From NCBI GenBank assembly GCA_965248675.1, contig CBDFJZ010000005.1:423735-487734 (forward strand): DNA of 64,000 bases. The letters are read 5' to 3'. Within the stretch, counting starts at the first letter, position 1, and each line of letters begins with the position of its first letter. Positions 52,172 to 62,201 of this stretch are shown here, piece after piece. Source of the DNA: UBA6627 sp965248675. GTDB lineage: Bacteria; Chloroflexota; Dehalococcoidia; UBA2979. Under the pieces are notes generated by a model. The model saw only the letters and a list, made by a program, of their open reading frames with translations, ran no database searches and was not told the origin of the DNA. The translations under genes were made by a program, and so were the position numbers.

Positions 52172-54644
52172 CTACTGGAGGACGCCCGCGGCCGCCAACT
52201 CCGCGACGCGGTCCCCGTCGTAGCCGAGCAGCTCGGTCAGCACCTCGAAGTTGTCCTGGCCGAAGGTGGGGCCGGCGCGCTCGATGCGGGCCGGGGTTCG
52301 CGAGAGGCGGAAGCGCGAGCCCTCGACCGTGGTTTCGCCGAGCGCGGGGTGCGGCACGCGCACGAAATGACCGTGGTGGAGGAGCTGCGGGTCCTTGACC
52401 GCCTCGGTGCTGTTCTGCACCGCGTGCGCCGGCACGCCCGCTGCCTGCAGCTCGCGCTCGGCCTCGAACATGTCGTGCTCGCTCGTCCAGGCGCCGAACG
52501 CCGCGTCGAGGGCATCGACGGCCCCGAGGCGTCCGGCGGCGGTGGCGAGCGCGCTGTCCTCGGCGAGGTCGTTGCGGCCGATTGCGGTGGCGAGGGCGCG
52601 CCACTGGTCGTCGGTTCTCGCAGGCGACGGCGACCCAGCGGTCGTCGCCTGCGGCGGGGTAGACGGCGTGCGGGGCGAGCTGGGGATCGCTGTTGCCGAG
52701 CCGTTCGAACTCCCGGCCGTTGATCGAGTAGTCGAGCATGGCTGGGGCGAGGAAGTGGATGCTGGCCTCGGCCTGGGAGAAGTCGATGTACTGGCCTTCG
52801 CCGGTGCGATCGCGATGCTCGAGCGCGGCGAGGAGGGCAGCCAGGGTGAAACGCGGTGCGACGTAATCGCTGTAGGCGGCGACCACCGCCGGCTCGCGGT
52901 CGGGCCAGCCGGTGATCAGGTTGAAGCCCGCGGCCGCGGCGCCCATGAAGCCGAACCCCGCGATCTGCGAGTAGGGACCGCTCTGCGCGAACAGCGAGCT
53001 GCTGAGCATGATCATGTCCGGCTTGATTTCGCGTAGGTGCTCGTAGTCGAGGCCCCAGCCACGCATCGCGCGCGGCGAGAACGACTCCGATACGACGTCC
53101 GCCCAGCGCACGAGATCGAGCGCAACGGCGCGCCCTTCCTTTGAGCCGAGGTCGAGGGTGAGGCCGAGCTTGCCGGCGTTCATGTTCTGGTAGAGCGCCG
53201 AGTTCTCGGCGCCCGGCGCGCCGGTATTCCAGGGATTCATGCCTCGTGCGGTGTCGACGCGCGTCGTCGACTCGACTTTGACGATCTGGGCACCATAGTC
53301 GGCCATCACGCGCGTGGCTGCCGGCCCGGCCATCACCCACATGAAGTCGAGCACCTTCACGTCGGCGAGCGGCAGTTCGCCGGTCCAGGGTGCGACTTCG
53401 GGGTGGCGTCGGTCTTCTGGCGACGCGGCTTCGCCGCTGGCCGGCGCGCGGCCGAGCGTGGCCTCGAACTCCGGGTCGTGCTCGCCGATCCGCGGCGCGG
53501 GGGAACCGAGGTCGAGCGGTGTAGCGCTCATCTTCGCGAAGGCTCCCGGGTAGCGCACGGTGCCATTGACCGAGCCCGCCGAGGGAGTGTCATGCCAGTA
53601 GTTGCGCGCCGCGAACTGCGGCGAGTCGTGCAGGTCGGCGATCGACGACACCGGGACGATCAGCAGCCGACGAGCCATCGCCTCGCGCTGCAGCTCGTCC
53701 TTGGTCTTGGTGGCGACGAACGCGCCGACGACCTCGAGGACGCGCTGATACTCCTCGGGCGGCTCTTCGCCGCTGAACAGGAGTTCAAAGTAGCCCAGCC
53801 AGTCCTTGTCGCGCGTGGCCTCGTCGCAGCCGCCTTCCTCGTGGATCCACTCCATCAGCCGGCGGGAGAAGGGTCCGATCGCTGCGCCAAACAGGAAGGT
53901 CACGGAGGCGTAGCCATCCTTTGCCCGCCAGACGAGCGGGGCGACGAGCGGTCCCAGCTTCAGGCCGCCCCTGAAGCGCGTGACATCCGCGTCCCCGACC
54001 GCGGCGGCGAGGATCAACGACTGGGTGGTTTGCATCACCGCCAGCTGCGCTGAGACGTTGACATGCTGGCCCTGGCCAGAGCGCCCGCGCTCGCGGAGTG
54101 CGATCAGCGTTGCCTGTGCCGCCTCGGCGCCGGCATGCAGCCCGGCCTGGGGGAGGCCGATCCGCAGCGGCGCGCGGTCGTGGTCGCCGGTCATCGCCAT
54201 CTCGCCGGAGGCGGCCACGATCGCGAGGTCGCTGGTCGCGTAGCCGGCCTTAGGCCCGTCCTGCCCGAAGCCGCTGATCGAGACGTAGACCAGCGCCGGG
54301 TTGATCTTCGCGAGGTCATCGTAACCGAGGCCGATCGCCGCCATCTCCCCCGGGTCGCTCGACTCGATCAACACGTCAGAGGTAGCGGCGAGCTGGCGGA
54401 TGCGTTCGCGTCCCTCTTCGGTCCCCTGGTCGGCGGTCATCGAGCGCTTGTTGCGCGCGTACGACCACCAGTTCAGCGAGTGCTCCCCGTCGTCGACGTC
54501 ATGCGCGAAGGGGCCGCGGCGGCGGGCGGTGTTGCCCTCGGGGGGCTCGATCGCGATCACGTCGGCGCCGAGGTCGGCGAGGATCATGCCGGCGATCAGG
54601 CCTCGGTCGTCGGTGAGGTCGAGGACGCGGTAGTGGCTCAGCAT
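52172..54644 (-). pseudogene. Double-domain CaiB/BaiF CoA-transferase with one-base frameshift
   Basis: Two class III transferase domains in one gene. Domain one begins YRVLDLTDDRGLIAGMILADLGADVIAIEPPEG; its catalytic position reads RIGLPQAGLHAGAEAA, so the Asp is missing. Domain two begins VKVLDFMWVMAGPAATRVMADYGAQIVKVES and has an Asp in AAYSDYVAPRF. The frame breaks at about 52613 (VAVACEN then DDQW in the next frame), and the second part ends AAAGVLQ. One extra base in AACCGACGAC explains it. Without the shift it would be about 823 residues. Confidence 0.85.
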
Positions 54645-54811
54645 GCCGGTTCTCCCCGCGCGAGACGGTCGTTGGCGGCGGGCGCGGCCCGCATCGTACT
54701 CGCGCATCGCGCGCTCGTGTGCCCCCGGCGGACCGACTCGCCGACATCGGTGGGAGCGGCAGTCGGCTATCGTGGCGGCGCCCAGCCATGCCCAGCCCGC
54801 GAGGTGCCCCG

Positions 54812-55648
54812 ATGGCCACGACCGACGCCAACATCTCCATGCCACCGCTCCCCCGCACCACCGGCGTCCGGCTCGAGGGCAAACGCGCCATCGTGACCGG
54901 CGCCGGCTCACGCGCAGCGGGCATCGGTAACGGTCGCGCGGCCGCGACCCTGTTCGCCCTCGAAGGTGCGCGGGTGCTGCTCGTCGATCGCCACCGCGCG
55001 CCCGCCGAGGAGACCCGCGCGCTGATCCTCGAGCACCGGCCTGAGGCCGAGGTCGAGATCTTCGAGGGGGACGTGACCGACGAGGAGTCGTGCGCTGCGA
55101 TGGTGCGGACCGCGGTCGAAGCCTGGGGTGGCCTCGACGTGCTGCACAACAACGTGGGCATCGGGATGTCGCGAGGCAGCGTCGTGGACTCCGACCTCGA
55201 TCAATGGGACATGGTCCAGGAAGTAAACGTGCGGAGCATGGTGCTGACCGGACGCCACGCCGTGCCCGCGATGATCGAGTCGGGAGGCGGCTCGATCATC
55301 AACGTCTCCTCGATCGCGGCGCTACGGCCGCGCGGCCTGACGGCCTATTCGACCTCGAAAGGCGCGGTGATCGCGCTGTCGCAGGCGATGGCCGTCGATC
55401 ACGCCCGGCAGGGTGTGCGCGTCAACTGCATCACCCCGGGCCCGATGTACACCCCGATGGTCTATGCGGCCGGCATGGACGACTCGCTGCGCGAGGCGCG
55501 TCGCGAGGCCTCGATGCTGGGCGTCGAAGGGACGGGCTGGGACATCGGCCTCGCGGCGACCTTCCTCGCCTCGGACGAGTCGCGGTACGTGACAGGCGTC
55601 GTGCTGCCGGTGGACGGCGGTGTGTTGTTGCGCGGGCCGGCTCGGTAG
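54812..55648 (+). CDS. Short-chain dehydrogenase/reductase (SDR)
   Basis: A 278-residue classical SDR. GKRAIVTGAGSRAAGIG is the TGxxxGxG cofactor motif (residues 20-35), NNVGIG the structural NNAG, INVSSIAALRPRG with Ser, and AYSTSKGAV the YxxxK catalytic motif. A C-terminal FLASDESRYVTGVVLPVDGG fits a family member with a full C-terminal domain. NAD(H) is suggested by an Asp after beta-2 (LLVDRHRA). Probably acts on a hydroxyacyl intermediate, given its neighbours. It diverges from the double CaiB gene. Confidence 0.92.
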   Translation: MATTDANISMPPLPRTTGVRLEGKRAIVTGAGSRAAGIGNGRAAATLFALEGARVLLVDRHRAPAEETRALILEHRPEAEVEIFEGDVTDEESCAAMVRTAVEAWGGLDVLHNNVGIGMSRGSVVDSDLDQWDMVQEVNVRSMVLTGRHAVPAMIESGGGSIINVSSIAALRPRGLTAYSTSKGAVIALSQAMAVDHARQGVRVNCITPGPMYTPMVYAAGMDDSLREARREASMLGVEGTGWDIGLAATFLASDESRYVTGVVLPVDGGVLLRGPAR

Positions 55649-55661
55649 GCGGTGTCCCCGC

Positions 55662-55733
55662 GTGACCGAGAACCAGGTACTGGAGGTGCTCGCAGCACTC
55701 GAGCGCGTCTCGATTCGCGTGTGGGTGATCGAC
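55662..55733 (+). pseudogene. Possible nucleotidyltransferase N-terminal remnant
   Basis: A GTG frame reads TENQVLEVLAALERVSIRVWV, resembling the first helix and strand of AadD/LinB-type nucleotidyltransferases (VLExLxALExAGVRVWV, followed in family members by DGGWGVDALLG). The motif is lost immediately after VWV, so only about 22 codons remain. It sits between the SDR and the MDR gene. Confidence 0.3.
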
Positions 55734-55809
55734 GTAACGACAGTTGCATTCCGGTTACCAGCTCAGCGAGCAGGATCATGCCGGCCGGCATCGATGGCGG
55801 GGGACTTTC

Positions 55810-56832
55810 ATGACCAGCGAGCGGCTCACCAACCACCAGATCCGCCTCCGCGCGCGGCCGACAGGTGCTGCCGGTCCCGAGCACTTCGAGGCAACGAGCG
55901 AGCCGGCGCGCGTTCCCGAGGACGGCGAAGTGCTCCTCGAGACGATCTACGTCTCGATCGATCCGGCGATGCGGGTCTGGATGAACGAGGATCCCGGGTA
56001 TGTGCCCCCGGTCGGCATCGGCGAGGTGATGCGCGCCGGCGGCGTTGGCCGGGTGGTGGAGAGCCGCGCCGACGGGTTCGAGCCGGGCGACATCGTTTCG
56101 GCACGCGCCGGCTGGCAAAGCCGTCCGACGCTCGCCGGGGACGAGCTCGCGAAGCTCGACCTCGCCCTCGGGAGTGTCGAGGACTGGATCGGGCCGATCG
56201 GGACGACCGGTCTCACCGCGTACTTCGGTATCCGCGAGGTCGGGCAGATCGAGGCCGGCGAGACGGTGCTCGTGTCCGCTGCCAGCGGCGCCGTCGGCCA
56301 GATGGTCGGGCAGATCGCGAAGATCGAGGGCTGCACCGTCGTCGGTATCGCCGGCGGGCCGGAGAAGTGCGCGCGGCTGACCGATGAGCTGAACTTCGAG
56401 CAGGCAATCGACTACAAGGCCTCGCCGGACCTCGCTGCCGCGATCGCCGCGGCCTGCCCGGACGGCGTAGACGTGTTCTTCGACAACGTTGGTGGCGAGA
56501 CCCTCGATGCCGCGCTGGCGAATCTGCGGATGCACGGCCGCGCGGTGATCTGCGGGCGTATCTCTCAGACCGCCGCCGAGGAGCCGTACGGCATCAAGAA
56601 CCTCGGACTGTTGATCGGGCGGCGCGCACGCGTCAAGGGGTTCATCGTCTCCGACTTCGCGGCCGAGTTCCCAGAGGCGCGGCGCTGGATCTCGCAGCGC
56701 CTGCGGGAAGGCGAGCTCAAGCAGACGCTCCACGTTGTCGAGGGTCTCGACCGGGCGCCGGAGGCGCTGGCGATGCTGTTCGAGGGCAAGAACACCGGCA
56801 AGCTCGTGGTCCAAGTCGGCTCCTCTGGCTGA
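55810..56832 (+). CDS. Zinc-independent MDR alcohol dehydrogenase/alkenal reductase-like protein
   Basis: A 340-residue MDR. The N-terminal domain lacks the zinc Cys cluster and has YVSIDPAMRVWMNEDPGYVPP, typical of CurA or leukotriene B4 12-hydroxydehydrogenase-like reductases. The NADP domain has VLVSAASGAVGQMVGQIAK and FFDNVGGETLDAALANLR. It would reduce alpha,beta-unsaturated ketones or acyl derivatives using NADPH. It is followed by two CaiB genes on the same strand. Confidence 0.9.
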   Translation: MTSERLTNHQIRLRARPTGAAGPEHFEATSEPARVPEDGEVLLETIYVSIDPAMRVWMNEDPGYVPPVGIGEVMRAGGVGRVVESRADGFEPGDIVSARAGWQSRPTLAGDELAKLDLALGSVEDWIGPIGTTGLTAYFGIREVGQIEAGETVLVSAASGAVGQMVGQIAKIEGCTVVGIAGGPEKCARLTDELNFEQAIDYKASPDLAAAIAAACPDGVDVFFDNVGGETLDAALANLRMHGRAVICGRISQTAAEEPYGIKNLGLLIGRRARVKGFIVSDFAAEFPEARRWISQRLREGELKQTLHVVEGLDRAPEALAMLFEGKNTGKLVVQVGSSG

Positions 56833-56845
56833 GGCTGCCCGTACC

Positions 56846-58036
56846 ATGCGCGGCATGACTTCGCCTCCGTCTGAAGGCGCTTTGCACGCCGTTCGCCTGC
56901 TCGACCTCGCCGACGAGCGAGCGATCTACGGATCGAAGCTGCTCGCCGACCTCGGCGCCGACGCAATTCGCGTCGAGCCACCGGAAGGCGATCCGCTGCG
57001 GCGACGGGGGCCGTTTACGGCGGACGACCAGGGCGAGGAGAACTCGCTTTACTACGCGTACTACGGCTCGAACCGGCGGTCGGTCGCGCTCGACCTCGAC
57101 GCCGCCGATAGCCTTGATCAGCTCCGGCGGCTTGCGATCGCCTCGGACGTCGTGATCGACACGGGGAAGCTCGCGGCCGCGGGCATCGAGGCCTCCGCGC
57201 TCCTCGAGGAGCGGCCGTCGCTGGTGATCGTCTCGGTGACGTCGTTCGGCACCTCGGGACCGTGGGCCGAGCACCTGACGACGGATCTGGTGGCGGCGGC
57301 GCTGGGTGGCTTCGCGGCGACAACGGGTGACGTCGACACGCAGCCGCTGAAGGCCTACGGCGAGCTGGCCTTCGGTACGACCGGCGCGTACGCCGCGATC
57401 GGCGCGCTGGCCGCGCTCCGTCATGCGCGTGAGACCGGGGAAGGTCAGGTCGTCGAACTCGCCGCGCACGAGGCCGTGCCGTCATGCCTCGAGCATGTGC
57501 TGATGTGGGCCTGGCACCACGATGAGCTGCTGATCGCGAATAGCGACGTGCTGCCGCGGCGGGGGTCGCTGCACTGGTCCGACGCCTACGAGGTGATGAC
57601 CGCCCGCGACGGTTCGATCATGATCACCGTCACGCCCGACCCGATGAAGCAGCTCGCGTGGCTCGTCGAGACTGGCGCCGAGCAGGACCTGCTCGATCCG
57701 AAGTACGGCGACCCGGAGCAGCCGCGGCCGATGATGATGCGGATGATGGAGGTGCTCCGCGACTGGGTGGCCGGGCGAGACGTGGAGGAGTTCTTCTTCG
57801 AGGCGCAGGAGCGCCACTTCCCCTACGGCTGGGTGCTGTCTCCTGATCGCGTCGCGGGCAGCCCGCAGCTCGAGGCGCGCGACTGGTGGGCCGAATACGA
57901 CCTCGGCTACCGGAAGGTGCGCGGGCCGGGCGCGCCCTTCGGCCTGGAAGGGACCCCGGTCCCGCCGCAGCGCCGCGTCGGCGCTGCCGGCTATGAAACC
58001 GCCGAGGTGCTGGCGCAGATCGGTTGGGACGGCTGA
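56846..58036 (+). CDS. CaiB/BaiF-family CoA-transferase, catalytic Asp replaced
   Basis: About 396 residues. The family start VRLLDLADERAIYGSKLLADLGADAIRVEPPEG and ALRHARETGEGQVVELAAHE are clear. At the expected catalytic Asp the sequence has YGELAFGTTGAY, with Glu instead of Asp, so it may be altered in activity or use a partner subunit. ATG 56846 is used; ATG 56855 is possible. Its TGA overlaps the next ATG (TGATG), so the two transferases may form a heteromer. Confidence 0.85.
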   Translation: MRGMTSPPSEGALHAVRLLDLADERAIYGSKLLADLGADAIRVEPPEGDPLRRRGPFTADDQGEENSLYYAYYGSNRRSVALDLDAADSLDQLRRLAIASDVVIDTGKLAAAGIEASALLEERPSLVIVSVTSFGTSGPWAEHLTTDLVAAALGGFAATTGDVDTQPLKAYGELAFGTTGAYAAIGALAALRHARETGEGQVVELAAHEAVPSCLEHVLMWAWHHDELLIANSDVLPRRGSLHWSDAYEVMTARDGSIMITVTPDPMKQLAWLVETGAEQDLLDPKYGDPEQPRPMMMRMMEVLRDWVAGRDVEEFFFEAQERHFPYGWVLSPDRVAGSPQLEARDWWAEYDLGYRKVRGPGAPFGLEGTPVPPQRRVGAAGYETAEVLAQIGWDG

Positions 58037-59223
58037 TGGCGCGTCCGCTCGACGGGATTCGCGTGCTGGACTTCACGCACGTGCTGGCGGGGCCGTTCGC
58101 CACAAGGATTCTCGGTGACATGGGCGCCGATGTGGTCAAGGTCGTCTCCGAGGCGCGGCCGGGCAACGCTCCGGTCGGGCCGTATTACCGAATGTGGAAC
58201 CGCAACAAGCGCACGCTCGCGCTCGACATGTCGGCCGAACGGGCGCGTGAGATCGCTCGTACGCTCGCGGAGCGCGCCGATGTCGTGATCGAGAACTTCT
58301 CGCCCGGCGTACTCGACCGCTGGGGGATCGGCTACGACGCCGTCTCCGAGGCCAACCCGGGGGTGATCTACGTTCAGATGTCGGGCATGGGCGACGGTGG
58401 CCCGTGGCGTGACTTCGTGAGCTTCGCGCCCACGGTTCACGCGCTTGCCGGCCTTACCTATCTCACTGGCGTCCCCGGTCGCGAGGACATCGGCGTCGGC
58501 AACTCGTTCAACGATCACCAGGCAGGCCTGCACGGCGCGACCGTCGTCCTGGCGGCGCTCGAGCACCGAAACGCGACCGGCCAGGGCCAGCGTGTCGACT
58601 TCGCGCAGTACGAGCTCGGCGTGGCGCTGACCGGCCCGGCGCTCCTCGACTACTTTGCCAACGGCAATGCGCAGCAGTCCGCAGCGAACCGTCACCAATA
58701 CGAGGTGGTCGCGCCACACGACACCTACCCGTGCCTCGGCGACGACCGCTGGGTCGCGATCACGGTGATGACCGAGGCGCAGTGGCATCGCTTCCGCGCC
58801 GTCCTCGGTGATCCCGAGTGGACGCACGACCCGCGGTTCGAGACGGCGACGCGCCGCCTCAAGCACGTCGAGGAGCTCGATCGCCACGTGTCCGACTGGA
58901 CGAACGCGCTCGACGCGTACGAGGTGCAGGAGCTGCTGCAGGCGGCGGGCGTCCCGGCGGGCGTCGTACAGACGGGCGCCGACCTCATCCACCGCGACCC
59001 GCAGCTCGCGCACAGCGGCTTCTTCACCGAAACGAACGACCTGGGCGCCTACGAAGACCGCACGCCCGTCGATCGGCTGCCGTTGCACTTCTCGAGGACG
59101 CCCGCGGAGCGGTACCAGGCGCCGCGTCCCGTCGGTGCGGACAACGTCGCGATCCTCGGCGAGTGGCTCGCGATGCCCAAGGACGATGTTCACGCCGAGG
59201 AGGCGAGCGGCACGCTGCGCTAA
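58036..59223 (+). CDS. CaiB/BaiF-family CoA-transferase
   Basis: A 395-residue class III CoA-transferase. GIRVLDFTHVLAGPFATRILGDMGADVVKV is the family start, NRNKRTLALDMS follows, and the Asp in NSFNDHQAGLHGAT is the likely catalytic residue. C-terminal motifs AAGVPAGVVQTGADL and AHSGFFTE are normal. ATG overlaps the stop of the preceding CaiB gene, so it is the second part of a coupled pair. Substrate unknown. Confidence 0.93.
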   Translation: MARPLDGIRVLDFTHVLAGPFATRILGDMGADVVKVVSEARPGNAPVGPYYRMWNRNKRTLALDMSAERAREIARTLAERADVVIENFSPGVLDRWGIGYDAVSEANPGVIYVQMSGMGDGGPWRDFVSFAPTVHALAGLTYLTGVPGREDIGVGNSFNDHQAGLHGATVVLAALEHRNATGQGQRVDFAQYELGVALTGPALLDYFANGNAQQSAANRHQYEVVAPHDTYPCLGDDRWVAITVMTEAQWHRFRAVLGDPEWTHDPRFETATRRLKHVEELDRHVSDWTNALDAYEVQELLQAAGVPAGVVQTGADLIHRDPQLAHSGFFTETNDLGAYEDRTPVDRLPLHFSRTPAERYQAPRPVGADNVAILGEWLAMPKDDVHAEEASGTLR

Positions 59224-59251
59224 GGCGTCCCGCCGACGGGCGAGATTCCGG

Positions 59252-61105
59252 TCAGTGGTACGCGCGGAGGTAGTTGACCGTCTCCATCATCACGCGGCAG
59301 TCGACCTCGTTGTACTGGGCGATCTCAAGTATCAGAGCGTCCTCGGAGAGCGGCTCGCCCAGCTCCGCGGCGCGCGCCTGCGCCCACCACGCGCCGACCA
59401 TCGCGCCCAGCCCGTCGGCCGGTCCGTCGCCCCAGCGCGTCTCGATCGCGCCGAGGTCAGCGAGCGCACGGGCGACCGACTTGAGGCCGAAGCTCATCGA
59501 ACCTCGCACGACCACGGGCTCTTCGCGCACGACGCGATTGAGGAAGTCGAACCAGCGAGGCGATGGCCAGTCTCGCTCTGGATGGCGTGCCCGCGCGGAG
59601 TTGTAGGCGTTCTCGAAGGTCGTGACCTCGGCGTGAGACCAGTGGATCACGAGCGGGTCCGGCCCGTCCGGCGCGAGCCGCGCCCGCGTGGCTGTCATGT
59701 GCTCGATCCAGGCCTCGATGATGCGCGCCTCCTCGTCCTCGGTGAGCGCGTCGACGGTGAACGATCGGAAGCGCCACTCGCCGTCCTCGAGGTGTCCGCA
59801 GCCGATCATGAAGATCAGCGTCTGGCCGCCACGTTCGGGCAGTGATGTGAAGTCGTCCGCGAGGTCGTTTACCGTTTCGAAGTCGACGTAGAACTCGAGC
59901 GCGAGCGGGGCTCGCCACTCCGCGGCGGCGGCGCTCACTCGCGGGGGACGGACCGGTGGACCTGCGTCGTCGCGATTGACGTCGATCAGCTCGATCAACG
60001 TGCCGGCGTTCTTTCCGCTGAGACCCAGCACGGCCGGGGTGCACCTCGGATCCCGCCAGTCCGTGATGCCAGCCGAGTGACCCCGGGCGCGTCGCTCCGG
60101 CCCGACCTGCCAGAGCAACGACAGGTCATGGATGTCGGCGGCAAGCTCGCGCTTCGCGGCGTGCCAGGGGCTGTCTTGCTGGTTCGAGAGGTTCGGATAC
60201 AGCTCCGGGACATCTGGTCGAGGCTCGAGCGTCCAACTGGCGCCTTCCGTGCGAACGCGTCGTAACCACGAGGTCGCGTCCGCGACCTCGACAGCGATCG
60301 GGCGGCCGCCGGCGAGGGCGCCGTCGTGGGGCACTCGACCGAGGCGGTCGAGACAGCTCAGCCCTCGTTCAGTCACGCCCTCGCGTTCCTGCTGCCAACT
60401 GCGGCCGAGGAGGAACGACGCGGGCGGTTCGTACCCCTGCAAGCGGCCGAGCGCCCTGTTGTAGACGTGTAGCTGGCACTTGTAGGCCGGCGCTGAACCA
60501 TCGTTTCCGACATCGCCCCGTGAGCTCAGTCGCAACGTCGTGAACTTCACGTCGACGACTCGATAGTGAAACGCGCCCGCGAGGTCCGGGGCGACGATCG
60601 AGGCTTCCTCCGCCGTCAGTGCAGCGGGGAAGATCCGGTGCAGCACATCCGACCGCACGAGGAGATCGGGGGCTCCGAACGTGAGGGTCGCGGCGTCCCA
60701 GAGCACAGCCTGGTGGATGATCGGAACCCCCTGCCGCATCGCCTCGAACGTGTCGGTGGCCGCCGTGAGATCGCGAATCTGCTCGTGGCCCCGGCTGAGC
60801 GTCAGCAGTTCATATTCGGGATGCGTTTCGCGCAGCAGTGCGACCACGGCGGCTTCGAAGCGGCGACCCTGGTCGAAGATGAATCGAGTGAAGTCGGTGC
60901 GATCGTCGTACAGCGGGTCGTGCCGCTCCGGGTCGTCGTCGCGCAGGTAGCCGCGGGCGTTGCCATACCGCGCCAGCCAGTCGAGCAGCGGATCCCCGAT
61001 CGCGTGATTGCGGGTCTGGGAAGCGCTGATCCACTGCTCGGACGGGTCGTCCGACGGTGATGCCTCGGTGCCGTCGGCGCGGATGGTGAGCGCCTCGATT
61101 GCCAT
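59252..61105 (-). CDS. TM0106-type RecB-like nuclease fused to a DEDD-type exonuclease domain
   Basis: A 617-residue protein. The N-terminal part has PD-(D/E)XK nuclease signatures: GAPDLLVRSD and FHYRVVDVKFTTL (about residues 140-195). The C-terminal part (about 400-617) has an RNase H-like exonuclease of DEDD type: EFYVDFETVNDLADDF, FENAYNSA and QYNEVDCRVMMETVNYL. This domain order resembles TM0106-family proteins in which the RecB-like part is followed by a YprB-like ribonuclease domain. A role in DNA or RNA processing is likely; substrate unknown. It is convergent with the preceding CaiB gene, and the nearest upstream gene (ECH) diverges. Confidence 0.85.
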   Translation of the reverse strand: MAIEALTIRADGTEASPSDDPSEQWISASQTRNHAIGDPLLDWLARYGNARGYLRDDDPERHDPLYDDRTDFTRFIFDQGRRFEAAVVALLRETHPEYELLTLSRGHEQIRDLTAATDTFEAMRQGVPIIHQAVLWDAATLTFGAPDLLVRSDVLHRIFPAALTAEEASIVAPDLAGAFHYRVVDVKFTTLRLSSRGDVGNDGSAPAYKCQLHVYNRALGRLQGYEPPASFLLGRSWQQEREGVTERGLSCLDRLGRVPHDGALAGGRPIAVEVADATSWLRRVRTEGASWTLEPRPDVPELYPNLSNQQDSPWHAAKRELAADIHDLSLLWQVGPERRARGHSAGITDWRDPRCTPAVLGLSGKNAGTLIELIDVNRDDAGPPVRPPRVSAAAAEWRAPLALEFYVDFETVNDLADDFTSLPERGGQTLIFMIGCGHLEDGEWRFRSFTVDALTEDEEARIIEAWIEHMTATRARLAPDGPDPLVIHWSHAEVTTFENAYNSARARHPERDWPSPRWFDFLNRVVREEPVVVRGSMSFGLKSVARALADLGAIETRWGDGPADGLGAMVGAWWAQARAAELGEPLSEDALILEIAQYNEVDCRVMMETVNYLRAYH

Positions 61106-61280
61106 CGGTCGAGCTTACTCTCTCCTGACACGAAGCTAGCGCCGCCCGCTCGCGTATCGGGGATTCCCCCTGATCGCGCGAGCCAGACGCTGGCGCCTGT
61201 GTCTGCCCCGCTCGCTTTGCGTCCCGTAGAGTCGCCCTCGATTCCCAGACTCGACGCCGACGCGACGAACGGACGCTGTG

Positions 61281-62198
61281 ATGCCTATTCGATACGAGAC
61301 CCGCGATCAGATCGCCTACATCACGATCGACAACCCCGAGAAAGCGAACGTCCTCGACAAGGCGCACTCAGAGGAGCTGTCCGAGGCATGGCGGCAGGTC
61401 TGGGAGGACCGCGACGTTCGCGTCGGGATCATCACCGCCACGGGCGACCGACATTTCTCCGCCGGACACGACATCAGCCCCCATCCCGATCTCATGGCCG
61501 AAGAACGCGAGTACCTGCGCGCGCAGAAGATTTTCTGGCCGCACGCCGGGACGGTGAACGGAGCCACCACGGGCGTCGATGGCCGGATGGGCGACCATTA
61601 CCCGCGCGTCTGGAAGCCCGTCATCGCGGCCGTCAACGGCTGGGCCGCCGGCGCCGGGCTCTACCTGCTGCTCGCCTCCACGGACATCCGCATCGCCTCG
61701 GCAGAGCACGCGCGCTTCAAGTTCGCGCTGCTCTCGCAGGGTTGGCTGGGCAATGGCCCGGGCGCCACGTTGTTGATGAAGCAGCTTCGCTACGCCGACG
61801 CGATGCGGATCCTGCTCACCGACGAGCCCGTCGATGCCGAGGAGGCGCTGCGGATCGGTCTCGTGAACGAGGTGGTTGCGCACGACCGGATCGTGGAACG
61901 AGCCGAAGAGATCGCTCGCCACATCACCACGATGCCGCCGATCGCGGTGCGGATGATGAAGGAGTTCGTCGTCCGCTTCGGCGAAGCCAGCACCGACGAG
62001 GCGTGGCAGGTGCAGAACCTGATCAACACGCTGCTGATCCAGACCACCGCCGACGGTGACGAGGGCCGTCGCGCGTTCAACGAGAAGCGCCCGCCGAACT
62101 TTACTGGCGCGATCCGCCAGAAAGGCGAGCCGTTCCCCGAGCCGTCCGACGAGCAGCGCGAACGCCTCGACGCGATCTATCAGGGGCGCGACTTCTAG
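61281..62198 (+). CDS. Enoyl-CoA hydratase/isomerase family protein
   Basis: A 305-residue crotonase. GDRHFSAGHDISPHPD gives the oxyanion-hole region, and GWAAGAGLYLLLASTDIRIAS gives the second. A Glu is available in the central section, though the standard pair is not fully placed by eye. An insert of about 30 residues with THGTVNGATTGVDGR-like sequence precedes the second motif. C-terminal KEFVVRFGEASTDEAWQVQ is normal. ATG 61281 is preceded by GTG 61278 in frame. Acts on CoA esters, consistent with adjacent CoA-transferases. Confidence 0.9.
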   Translation: MPIRYETRDQIAYITIDNPEKANVLDKAHSEELSEAWRQVWEDRDVRVGIITATGDRHFSAGHDISPHPDLMAEEREYLRAQKIFWPHAGTVNGATTGVDGRMGDHYPRVWKPVIAAVNGWAAGAGLYLLLASTDIRIASAEHARFKFALLSQGWLGNGPGATLLMKQLRYADAMRILLTDEPVDAEEALRIGLVNEVVAHDRIVERAEEIARHITTMPPIAVRMMKEFVVRFGEASTDEAWQVQNLINTLLIQTTADGDEGRRAFNEKRPPNFTGAIRQKGEPFPEPSDEQRERLDAIYQGRDF

Positions 62199-62201
62199 GG
62201 G

